Source: Daphnia pulex
Taxonomy: Eukaryota > Arthropoda > Branchiopoda > Diplostraca > Daphniidae
Direction: 5' to 3'
Length of the DNA stretch: 64,000 nucleotides
Assembly (NCBI RefSeq): GCF_021134715.1
Contig: NC_060022.1
Location: 6,453,001-6,517,000 of the forward strand
Part shown: in pieces, positions 11,240-22,758 of the stretch
Position numbering within the stretch: the stretch's first letter is position 1
How the letters are laid out: each line of letters opens with the position of its first letter
Program-made: the position numbers and the translations under genes
Notes under the pieces: generated by a model
Database searches by the model: none
Seen by the model: the letters and a program-made list of their open reading frames with translations, nothing else
What the model was told of the DNA's origin: nothing

Positions 11240-11763
11240 CAATGCATGTTCATCCCAAAATATTGCCTAGCATAATTGATGAATTTACGTACATTTCTGA
11301 AATGGAATAGCACACACCAAAATACCTTTGTTCCACTGAACTTCTCTAAAAGAGAAACAATATCCTGTAACAATAACAAAACTGTTGACGAAATTTATTT
11401 TTACTGAACAAGACATCAACAGACTGTCAACAGACAACCTAACGGATTTTGTGGTTGTCCTAAGTCACAAAAAGCTAATGACCTAAATCCGCATAAAAAT
11501 TAATAAAATTTAGTATTACCAAATGAATCGAAACTTACCTAAGCGCTGAGATAAATTACTGTAAGTTTACACAAAAAGTTTGAAGAAAATCGATGCAGTA
11601 GTTTAGTTTTCTATAAATTTATTCTGATTCTGAATTAAAGGTTCTGGAAGCCTGGCTCAGAACAGCGTTCACTCCCCCACATCCCCCCCCCACTCCTACA
11701 CACACACACTTTCACCCGCATTTACTTTAATGCCTTCTGGTAGTACAAGTACTACCCTCAGGG
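11240..11763. repeat. Unclassified ~525-base segment inside satellite unit, copy A
   Basis: It begins caatgcatgttcatccc after the satellite motif aaaaatg and ends ...ctaccctcaggg before ataaattttgtttcac. It replaces about 225 bases of the unit, including the whole Pol III-like cassette. It contains a C9 tract, a short CA run and an end hairpin (ggtagtac-aa-gtactacc with flanking ccttct/cctcaggg pairing). There is no reading frame, TIR or recognisable family. The terminal hairpin recalls Helitron-type ends, but the expected CTRR end is absent. Confidence 0.8.
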
Positions 11764-14700
11764 ATAAATTTTGTTTCACCCAAATTTTACACCCATTGAG
11801 TGTAAAATAAAACGTATTAAAATAAATTTTCTTTCACTAAAATCTAGGACAATATAAATATTCCTTCGCGGAAATGTCTACATTTATCTCTTAATTCCCT
11901 ATAGTTTTCTCGTATACATCCATTAGCAAATGACACAAAAAAAATAAAATATCAAATTGAATAAGACATTTTTACATAAATAGATATGAAAGATAAAATA
12001 ATTGATGATTGAAACAATAAAAAGTTTCAGTCGTTTCGAGATTGGAACCACTAACATTGACTGTTTTCAGTTTCCGACTGGAATGTTTTAAATTACCATA
12101 GAATTATTTGATTAAGTCAATTGTTCTGAAAACAAAAATGTTTTTTTTAATTAGAAGCATGAATAACTAAAAAACAATCTTCGGTCATGCAAGTTTAACT
12201 TTGACATATCGGTACGCTCTAATGTACGGCCCCACGAACGCTTATTCGAGCCCACGCACAACTTATTTGATCTACCCGAAGCGCTAACCATTACACCAAA
12301 GGATTGTAATATAAAAAGTATTAAAATAAATTTGGTTTCACCAAAATTTTACACCCATTGAGTGTAAAATAAAACGTATTAAAATAAATTTTCTTTCACT
12401 AAAATCTAGGACAATATAAATATTCCTTCGCGGAAATGTCTACATTTATCTCTTAATTCCCTATAGTTTTCTCGTATACATCCATTAGCAAATGACACAA
12501 AAAAAATAAAATATCAAATTGAATAAGACATTTTTACATAAATAGTTATGAAAGATAAAATAATTGATGATTGAAACAATAAAAAAATTCAGTCGTTTCG
12601 AGATTGGAACCACTTACATTGACTGTTTTCAGTTTCCGACTGGAATGTTTTAAATTACCATAGAATTATTTGATTAAGTCAATTGTTCTGAAAACAAAAA
12701 TGTTTTTTTAATTGGAAGCATGAATAACTAAAAAACAATCTTCGGTCATGCAAGTTTAACTTTGACATATCGGTACGCTCTAATGTACGGCCCCACGAAC
12801 GCTTATTCGAGCCCACGCACAACTTATTTGATCTACCCGAAGCGCTAACCATTACACCCAAGGATTGTAATATAAAACGTATTAAAATAAATTTTGTTTC
12901 ACTAAAATTTGACACCCATTGAGTGTAATATAAAACGTATTAAAATAAATTTTCTTTCACTAAAATCTAGGACAATATAAATATTCCTTCGCGGAAATGT
13001 CTACATTTATCTCTTAATTTCCTATAGTTTTCCCGTATACATCCATTAGCAAATGACACAAAAAAAATAAAATATAAAATTGAATAAGACATTTTTACAT
13101 AAATAGATATGAAAGATAAAATAATTGATGATTGAAACAATAAAAAGTTTCAGTCGTTTCGAGATTGGAACCACTTACATTGACTGTTTTCAGTTTCCGA
13201 CTGGAATGTTTTAAATTACCATAGAATTATTTGATTAAGTCAATTGTTCTGAAAACAAAAATGTTTTTTTTAATTAGAAGCATGAATAACTAAAAAACAA
13301 TCTTCGGTCATGCAAGTTTAACTTTGACATATCGGTACGCTCTAATGTACGGCCCCACGAACGCTTATTCGAGCCCACGCACAACTTATTTGATCTACCC
13401 GAAGCGCTAACCATTACACCCAAGGATTGTAATATAAAACGTATTAAAATAAATTTTGTTTCACTAAAATTTGACACCCATTGAGTGTAAAATAAAACGT
13501 ATTAAAATAAATTTTCTTTCACTAAAATCTAGGACAATATAAATATTCCTTCGCGGAAATGTCTACATTTATCTCTTAATTTCCTATAGTTTTCCCGTAT
13601 ACATCCATTAGCAAATGACACAAAAAAAATAAAATATCAAATTGAATAAGACATTTTTACATAAATAGATATGAAAGATAAAATAATTGATGATTGAAAC
13701 AATAAAAAGTTTCAGTCGTTTCGAGATTGGAACCACTAACATTGACTGTTTTCAGTTTCCGACTGGAATGTTTTAAATTACCATAGAATTATTTGATTAA
13801 GTCAATTGTTCTGAAAACAAAAATGTTTTTTTAATTAGAAGCATGAATAACTAAAAAACAATCTTCGGTCATGCAAGTTTAACTTTGACATATCGGTACG
13901 CTCTAATGTACGGCCCCACGAACGCTTATTCGAGCCCACGCACAACTTATTTGATCTACCCGAAGCGCTAACCATTACACCCAAGGATTGTAATATAAAA
14001 CGTATTAAAATAAATTTTGTTTCACCAAAATTTTACACCCATTGAGTGTAAAATAAAACGTATTAAAATAAATTTTCTTTCACTAAAATCTAGGACAATA
14101 TAAATATTCCTTCGCGGAAATGTCTACATTTATCTCTTAATTCCCTATAGTTTTCTCGTATACATCCATTAGCAAATGACACAAAAAAAATAAAATATCA
14201 AATTGAATAAGACATTTTTACATAAATAGATATGAAAGATAAAATAATTGATGATTGAAACAATAAAAAGTTTCAGTCGTTTCGAGATTGGAACCACTAA
14301 CATTGACTGTTTTCAGTTTCCGACTGGAATGTTTTAAATTACCATAGAATTATTTGATTAAGTCAATTGTTCTGAAAACAAAAATGTTTTTTTAATTAGA
14401 AGCATGAATAACTAAAAAACAATCTTCGGTCATGCAAGTTTAACTTTGACATATCGGTACGCTCTAATGTACGGCCCCACGAACGCTTATTCGAGCCCAC
14501 GCACAACTTATTTGATCTACCCGAAGCGCTAACCATTACACCCAAGGATTGTAATATAAAACGTATTAAAATAAAATTTGTTTCACCAAAATTTTACACC
14601 CATTGAGTGTAAAATAAAACGTATTAAAATAAATTTTCTTTCACTAAAATCTAGGACAATATAAATATTCCTTCGCGGAAATGTCTACATTTATCTCTTA

Positions 14701-16631
14701 ATTCCCTATAGTTTTCTCGTATACATCCATTAGCAAATGACACAAAAAAAATAAAATATCAAATTGAATAAGACATTTTTACATAAATAGATATGAAAGA
14801 TAAAATAATTGATGATTGAAACAATAAAAAGTTTCAGTCGTTTCGAGATTGGAACCACTAACATTGACTGTTTTCAGTTTCCGACTGGAATGTTTTAAAT
14901 TACCATAGAATTATTTGATTAAGTCAATTGTTCTGAAAACAAAAATGTTTTTTTAATTAGAAGCATGAATAACTAAAAAACAATCTTCGGTCATGCAAGT
15001 TTAACTTTGACATATCGGTACGCTCTAATGTACGGCCCCACGAACGCTTATTCGAGCCCACGCACAACTTATTTGATCTACCCGAAGCGCTAACCATTAC
15101 ACCCAAGGATTGTAATATAAAACGTATTAAAATAAATTTTGTTTCACCAAAATTTTACACCCATTGAGTGTAAAATAAAACGTATTAAAATAAATTTTCT
15201 TTCACTAAAATCTAGGACAATATAAATATTCCTTCGCGGAAATGTCTACATTTATCTCTTAATTCCCTATAGTTTTCTCGTATACATCCATTAGCAAATG
15301 ACACAAAAAAAATAAAATATCAAATTGAATAAGACATTTTTACATAAATAGATATGAAAGAAAAAATAATTGATGATTGAAACAATAAAAAGTTTCAGTC
15401 GTTTCGAGATTGGAACCACTAACATTGACTGTTTTCAGTTTCCGACTGGAATGTTTTAAATTACCATAGAATTATTTGATTAAGTCAATTGTTCTGAAAA
15501 CAAAAATGTTTTTTTAATTAGAAGCATGAATAACTAAAAAACAATCTTCGGTCATGCAAGTTTAACTTTGACATATCGGTACGCTCTAATGTACGGCCCC
15601 ACGAACGCTTATTCGAGCCCACGCACAACTTATTTGATCTACCCGAAGCGCTAACCATTACACCCAAGGATTGTAATATAAAACGTATTAAAATAAAATT
15701 TGTTTCACCAAAATTTTACACCCATTGAGTGTAAAATAAAACGTATTAAAATAAATTTTCTTTCACTAAAATCTAGGACAATATAAATATTCCTTCGCGG
15801 AAATGTCTACATTTATCTCTTAATTCCCTATGGTTTTCTCGTATACATCCATTAGCAAATGACACAAAAAAAATAAAATATCAAATTGAATAAGACATTT
15901 TTACATAAATAGATATGAAAGATAAAATAATTGATGATTGAAACAATAAAAAGTTTCAGTCGTTTCGAGATTGGAACCACTAACATTGACTGTTTTCAGT
16001 TTCCGACTGGAATGTTTTAAATTACCATAGAATTATTTGATTAAGTCAATTGTTCTGAAAACAAAAATGTTTTTTTTAATTAGAAGCATGAATAACTAAA
16101 AAACAATCTTCGGTCATGCAAGTTTAACTTTGACATATCGGTACGCTCTAATGTACGGCCCCACGAACGCTTATTCGAGCCCACGCACAACTTATTTGAT
16201 CTACCCGAAGCGCTAACCATTACACCCAAGGATTGTAATATAAAACGTATTAAAATAAATTTTGATTCACCAAAATTTTACAGCCATTGAGTGTTAAATA
16301 AAACGTATTAAAATAAATTTTCTTTCACTAAAATCTAGGACAATATAAATATTCCTTCTCGGAAATGTCTACATTTATCTCTTAATTCCCTATAGTTTTT
16401 TCGTATACATCCATTAGCAAATGACACAAAAAAAATAAAATATCAAATTGAATAAGACATTTTTACATAAATAGATATGAAAGATAAAATAATTGATGAT
16501 TGAAACAATAAAAAGTTTCAGTCGTTTCGAGATTGGAACCACTAACATTGACTGTTTTCAGTTTCCGACTGGAATGTTTTAAATTACCATAGAATTATTT
16601 GATTAAGTCAATTATTCTGAAAACAAAAATG

Positions 16632-17155
16632 CAATGCATGTTCATCCCAAAATATTGCCTAGCATAATTGATGAATTTACGTACATTTCTGAAATGGAAT
16701 AGCACACACCAAAATACCTTTATTCCACTGAACTTCTCTAAAAGAGAAACAATATCCTGTAACAATAACAAAACTGTTGACGAAATATATTTTTACTGAA
16801 CAAGACATCAACAGACTGTCAACAGACAACCTAACGGATTTTGTGGTTGTCCTAAGTCACAAAAAGCTAATGACCTAAATCCGCATAAAAATTAATAAAA
16901 TTTAGTATTACCAAATGAATCGAAACTTACCTAAGCGCTGAGATAAATTACTGTAAGTTTACACAAAAAGTTTGAAGAAAATCGATGCAGTAGTTTAGTT
17001 TTCTATAAATTTATTCTGATTCTGAATTAAACGTTCTGGAAGCCTGGCTCAGAACAGCGTTCACTCCCCCACATCCCCCCCCCACTCCTACACACACACA
17101 CTTTCACCCGCATTTACTTTAATGCCTTCTGGTAGTACAAGTACTACCCTCAGGG
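16632..17155. repeat. Unclassified ~525-base segment inside satellite unit, copy B
   Basis: Same boundaries and content as the copy at 11,240, with a few substitutions (attccactg for gttccactg, acgttctgg for aggttctgg). All three copies share the rare caattattctg variant just to the left, so they spread with the satellite rather than by three independent insertions. Confidence 0.8.
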
Positions 17156-18091
17156 ATAAATTTTGTTTCACCCAAATTTTACACCCATTGAGTGTAAAAT
17201 AAAACGTATTAAAATAAATTTTCTTTCACTAAAATCTAGGACAATATAAATATTCCTTCGCGGAAATGTCTACATTTATCTCTTAATTCCCTATAGTTTT
17301 CTCGTATACATCCATTAGCAAATGACACAAAAAAAAAATATCAAATTGAATAAGACATTTTTACATAAATAGATATGAAAGATAAAATAATTGATGATTG
17401 AAACAATAAAAAGTTTCAGTCGTTTCGAGATTGGAACCACTTACATTGACTGTTTTCAGTTTCCGACTGGAATGTTTTAAATTACCATAGAATTATTTGA
17501 TTAAGTCAATTGTTCTGAAAACAAAAATGTTTTTTTTAATTAGAAGCATGAATAACTAAAAAACAATCTTCGGTCATGCAAGTTTAACTTTGACATATCG
17601 GTACGCTCTAATGTACGGCCCCACGAACGCTTATTCGAGCCCACGCACAACTTATTTGATCTACCCGAAGCGCTAACCATTACACCCAAGGATTGTAATA
17701 TAAAACGTATTAAAATAAATTTTGTTTCACTAAAATTTGACACCCACTGAGTGTAAAATAAAACGTATTAAAATAAATTTTCTTTCACTAAAATCTAGGA
17801 CAATATAAATATTCCTTCGCGGAAATGTCTACATTTATCTCTTAATTTCCTATAGTTTTCCCGTATACATCCATTAGCAAATGACACAAAAAAAATAAAA
17901 TATCAAATTGAATAAGACATTTTTACATAAATAGATATAAAAGATAAAATAATTGATGATTGAAACAATAAAAAGTTTCAGTCGTTTCGAGATTGGAACC
18001 ACTAACATTGACTGTTTTCAGTTTCCGACAGGAATGTTTTAAATTACCATAGAATTATTTGATTAAGTCAATTATTCTGAAAACAAAAATG

Positions 18092-18617
18092 CAATGCATG
18101 TTCATCCCAAAATATTGCCTAGCATAATTGATGAATTTACGTACATTTCTGAAATGGAATAGCACACACCAAAATACCTTTGTTCCACTGAACTTCTCTA
18201 AAAGAGAAACAATATCCTGTAACAATAACAAAACTGTTGACGAAATTTATTTTTACTGAACAAGACATCAACAGACTGTCAACAGACAACCTAACGGATT
18301 TTGTGGTTGTCCTAAGTCACAAAAAGCTAATGACCTAAATCCGCATAAAAATTAATAAAATTTAGTATTACCAAATGAATCGAAACTTACCTAAGCGCTG
18401 AGATAAATTACTGTAAGTTTACACAAAAAGTTTGAAGAAAATCGATGCAGTAGTTTAGTTTTCTATAAATTTATTCTGATTCTGAATTAAAGGTTCTGGA
18501 AGCCTGGCTCAGAACAGCGTTCACTCCCCCACATCCCCCCCCCCCACTCCTACACACACACACTTTCACCCGCATTTACTTTAATGCCTTCTGGTAGTAC
18601 AAGTACTACCCTCAGGG
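18092..18617. repeat. Unclassified ~525-base segment inside satellite unit, copy C
   Basis: Third copy, separated from copy B by about one and a half units. Its C tract is 11 long against 9 in copies A and B. Boundaries are identical. Confidence 0.8.
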
Positions 18618-20540
18618 ATAAATTTTGTTTCACCAAAATTTTACACCCATTGAGTGTAAAATAAAACGTATTAAAATAAATTTTCTTTCACTAAAATCTA
18701 GGACAATATAAATATTCCTTCGCGGAAATGTCTACATTTATCTCTTAATTCCCTATAGTTTTCTCGTATACATCCATTAGCAAATGACACAAAAAAAATA
18801 AAATATCAAATTGAATAAGACATTTTTACATAAATAGATATGAAAGATAAAATAATTGATGATTGAAACAATAAAAAGTTTCAGTCGTTTCGAGATTGGA
18901 ACCACTTACATTGACTGTTTTCAGTTTCCGACTGGAATGGTTTAAATTACCATAGAATTATTTGATTAAGTCAATTGTTCTGAAAACAAAAATGTTTTTT
19001 TAATTAGAAGCATGAATAACTAAAATACAATCTTCGGTCATGCAAGTTTAACTTTGACATATCGGTACGCTCTAATGTACGGCCCCACGAACGCTTATTC
19101 GAGCCCACGCACAACTTATTTGATCTACCCGAAGCGCTAACCATTACACCCAAGGATTGTAATATAAAAAGTATTAAAATAAATTTGGTTTCACCAAAAT
19201 TTTACACCCATTGAGTGTAAAATAAAACGTATTAAAATAAATTTTCTTTCACTAAAATCTAGGACAATATAAATATTCCTTCGCGGAAATGTCTACATTT
19301 ATCTCTTAATTCGCTATAGTTTTCTCGTATACATCCATTAGCAAATGACACAAAAAAAATAAAATATCAAATTGAATAAGACATTTTTACATAAATAGAT
19401 ATGAAAGATAAAATAATTGATGATTGAAACAATAAAAAGTTTCAGTCGTTTCGAGATTGGAACCACTAACATTGACTGTTTTCAGTTTCCGACTGGAATG
19501 TTTTAAATTACCATAGAATTATTTGATTAAGTCAATTGTTCTGAAAACAAAAATGTTTTTTTAATTAGAAGCATGAATAACTAAAAAACAATCTTCGGTC
19601 ATGCAAGTTTAACTTTGACATATCGGTACGCTCTAATGTACGGCCCCACGAACGCTTATTCGAGCCCACGCACAACTTATTTGATCTACCCGAAGCGCTA
19701 ACCATTACACCCAAGGATTGTAATATAAAACGTATTAAAATAAATTTTGTTTTACCAACATTTTACACCCATTCAGTGTAAAATAAAACGTATTAAAATA
19801 AATTTTCTTTCACTAAAATCTAGGACAATATAAATATTCCCTCGCGGAAATGTCTACATTTATCTCTTAATTCCCTATAGTTTTCTCGTAAACATCCATT
19901 AGTAAATGACACAAAAAAAAATAAAATATCAAATTGAATAAGACATTTTTACATAAATAGATATGAAAGATAAAATAATTGATGATTGAAACAATAAAAA
20001 GTTTCAGTCGTTTCGAGATTGGAACCACTAACATTGACTGTTTTCAGTTTCCGACTGGAATGTTTTAAATTACCATAGAATTATTTGATTAAGTCAATTG
20101 TTCTGAAAACAAAAATGTTTTTTTAATTAGAAGCATAATAACTAAAAAACAATCTTCGGTCATGCAAGTTTAACTTTGACATATCGGTACGCTCTAATGT
20201 ACGGCCCCACGAACGCTTATTCGAGCCCACGCACAACTTATTTGATCTACCCGAAGCGCTAACCATTACACCCAAGGATTTTAATATAAAACGTATTAAA
20301 ATAAATTTTGTTTCACCAAAATTTTACACCCATTGAGTGTAAAATAAAACGTATTAAAATAAATTTTCTTTCACTAAAATCTAGGACAATATAAATATTC
20401 CTTCGCGGAAATGTCTACATTTATGTCTTAATTCCTATAGTTTTCTCGTATACATCCATTAGCAAATGACAAACCAAAAATAAAATATCAATTTGAATAA
20501 GACATTTTTACATAAATAGATATGAAAGATAAAATAATTG

Positions 20541-20548
20541 ATGATTGA
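20541..20548 (+). repeat. Left target-site duplication of retrotransposon copy 2
   Basis: ATGATTGA, the last satellite bases before the element; the same 8-mer begins the satellite after the poly(A) tail at 27,057. Confidence 0.85.
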
Positions 20549-20582
20549 GTAAAAATAAAAAATAATTGAGACGTAGAGATAT

Positions 20583-21472
20583 ACGTCGTCTGCTTAGCTA
20601 GCGTTGTTGTGCTTTTGTGCTCCCACTTAATTTGGATATTTTTATATTTTTTGGTTTGTTTTCCTCGGAAGTCCTTGATGAATCTCTTTTACGAGTATAT
20701 CAGGGCTCTGTAGAATACATTTTTGTCTATATATTATATATTTTTCATATTGCATTCCTCTTTGAGATTTTCACCCTATACCTGGACACTGTTTCCCTTC
20801 CCCCATCATCTGTCAAACTGAGCTGTCAATGGCCTGACTTCTCTCTATTTTTCACTTCTTTATCTCTCGCTCCTTTCTGCTGCCCTTCTTGCGTCATACT
20901 ATAGTGTCTTATTCTGTTCTTTCTTTTATTATTTATTTTAATTTTTTTTTTGTTTCATTCCAAATTCAGGCTCTCACTCACTTCTATTGTTTGGATTAGT
21001 TATAAAACAGTGATCATACCCTGTTAGCTGTAAGTTGCGGAGTATTTTTTCAAATTTTTTAACGCAGGAAGAGTGTGGTATAGATCCCACCCCGTCCGGT
21101 CTGGTTATAAGCATCAACCGAAAAAGGCTTGGTCCCCTCGTGTCTTGCTCATCTGAGCTTATCCTTGGTGATCTCTCTCGCCCTCCCTTGGCGAGTGGTT
21201 CGACCAGTGTTCAGTCCGTCTTCGTGTCGTGGGCTTCTGCGGGAGTGCCGGAAACCTTTTGGTGGAGACCTTAGGGGGCCTTGGACGCTGGTCACTCTGC
21301 TCATGCTCTGTGTGAGGGGGGGAAGGAACCGGGGGTAGTCGATGCTTCCTTCTGACGCCTTGTTCGTCTTAGCATTCCTCCCAGTGTCGAAGAGGATATC
21401 CTGCATTTCTTTCTTTCTTCACTTCCTACTTGAGTCTTGTGTCTGCTCAACCTCTCTCCTACTGGGTGGGGC
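20583..21472 (+). promoter_or_regulatory. 5' leader and presumed internal promoter of retrotransposon copy 2
   Basis: This leader aligns with the minus-strand leader at 1,092-2,040. Conservation is highest between about 21,000 and 21,400: ccaccccgtccggtctggtt, aggcttggtcccctcgtg, the block around tggtggagacctta, ctggtcactctgctcatgc and cagtgtcgaagaggat. Frames in this stretch are short and differ between the two copies, so conservation is not explained by protein coding. Confidence 0.6.
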
Positions 21473-22758
21473 ATGGGAAGCGACGGCGAGGCCTCTGACG
21501 GCCAGCCGGATGTTAACTTTCGGCAATGTCTAAGTTGCGAAAATCGTTTTGTTCCTATACGTAATAGCCACCGCTGCTGCTCCGCTGCGTGCAATGCCGC
21601 TAAACCCAAACTCAGTCAATCCACCGGTCCGTCTCGTAGTTCTAAACGTTCTCTCGCCTTATCACCTGGCAGTGACGTCCCCGCGTTAAGCAAAAAAGGG
21701 AAAACCGACCTTCAAGTGTTTATTGAGGAAAACTCGGCTAGTGCCATCGACGATCTAACCAAAGAAGAACTTGCCACTCGCCTCTTTACAGCTGTCGGTT
21801 TCCTAACCGACTTCCCTACTTCTTCTGTTGAAGCTCTCGAAGCCAAGGTGCAGACCCTATCCGCCTCTTTGGACACTAAAGAAACCCGTATTTTGGATCT
21901 TGAGGAGGAAATAGTCAAAATCAAGGTGTCCTTTGCTGACTCTATTTTAAAACTCAATCTCTCCGCTTCTCCCCCCCCCCTCCGCGCTGTTCAGGGCCTT
22001 CCTATGCGTCTGTAGCTCGTGACCAGCCTACTAACTCAGTTTTGGTTGCTAATTGCGTCCCTGGTGTTACACCCAACGTCCTCGATATTCATGCTGTCGA
22101 GAAGCTCTTAGACACTCCTAATAGCGGTCTTATTCCTTCCCACGTCAGATATAAAAATAATAAGGTTTACGTTACGCTTGACAGCGACATTGATGTTGCT
22201 AAAGCTGCCACCATCCTAAATGGCAAACCCGACTTCCAAACTCAATTTGCTCCCGCTTCGAAACTAAATGTGCTGTTTCCTGTGGTTGCTCTCTTTGTCA
22301 ATGTGTCTGATCCCGAGTCCCTAAAGAATGAACTTGAACACCGTAACAAAAGTTTGAGGGGCTCCATTCACTCGGTCAAGGTAGTCTACACTAAACCTAA
22401 CACTACGGAGGGACACGTCAAACTCTTCCTCCGCTCTAAACAGGCTAGGGATGACATTCTTTTCCTTGGGAAAGCTTCCATCTTGGGTAGAGCCTTTCGT
22501 GTTGTCCCTGTGGATCTAGATCGCGAAGTGAGACGTTGTTTCAAGTGCCAGCAATACGGTCATACTCAGCAACTTTGCTCCAAACCTGTCGTTTGTGGGA
22601 AATGTTCAGGTGACCATCGCACCCTGGAGTGCGTTGCCGAACTTAACGCCTGGAAATGTGTGAATTGTTCTGGCTGTCACCAGGCCGGTAACAAAGATTG
22701 TGCTGAACAGGTCAAAGCGGTGGCCCGGTACAGAGCCTTCCTAGACAAGCATGGTTAG
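21473..22758 (+). pseudogene. Retrotransposon ORF1 (Gag-like) with single frameshift at a C10 run
   Basis: The frame starts at ATG 21,473 (MGSDGEASDG, matching the start of copy 1 ORF1). It has a C-L-S-C ... C-C-x5-C type motif near residues 20-40 and a Glu/Lys coiled-coil region around residues 110-160, then runs into ten C at 21,971-21,980 and stops at 22,015. The continuation is in the next frame over, from about 21,980 (SGPSYASVARDQP) to 22,758. It includes three Cys-His knuckles: CFKC-x4-H-x4-C, CGKC-x3-H-x4-C and CVNC-x3-H-x6-C. Knuckles bind element RNA. The run length is wrong by one or two C for a continuous protein, so this is a slippage mutation, an assembly error or, less likely, a recoding site. 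Confidence 0.85.

Larger units (their letters stand above)
11000..20548 (+). repeat. Satellite array block 2, ~561-base unit
   Basis: This block continues block 1 in the same phase and orientation after the DNA transposon and ends in the target duplication of retrotransposon copy 2. About 12 units keep the Pol III-like cassette. Three units instead carry a ~525-base foreign segment. The variant units with actaaaatttgac occur at 12,679, 13,274 and 17,540. Sequence drift is slightly higher toward the right edge (for example tcgctatag at 19,312 and ttttaccaacatttt at 19,750), as expected near an array boundary. Confidence 0.95.

Noticed and set aside
4171..17743. Repeated 67-78-codon minus-strand frames, identical in many satellite units
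   Set aside because: They occur only because the unit repeats. The frame crosses the tRNA-like cassette, is closed in most other units by single changes, and has no protein-like features.
11240..18617. Helitron assignment for the ~525-base segments
   Set aside because: An end hairpin is present, but no TC start, no CTRR end and no A/T insertion rule could be seen.
2041..20548. CRISPR-like array
   Set aside because: Units are 561 bases and wholly repeated, without unique spacers, in a eukaryotic genome.
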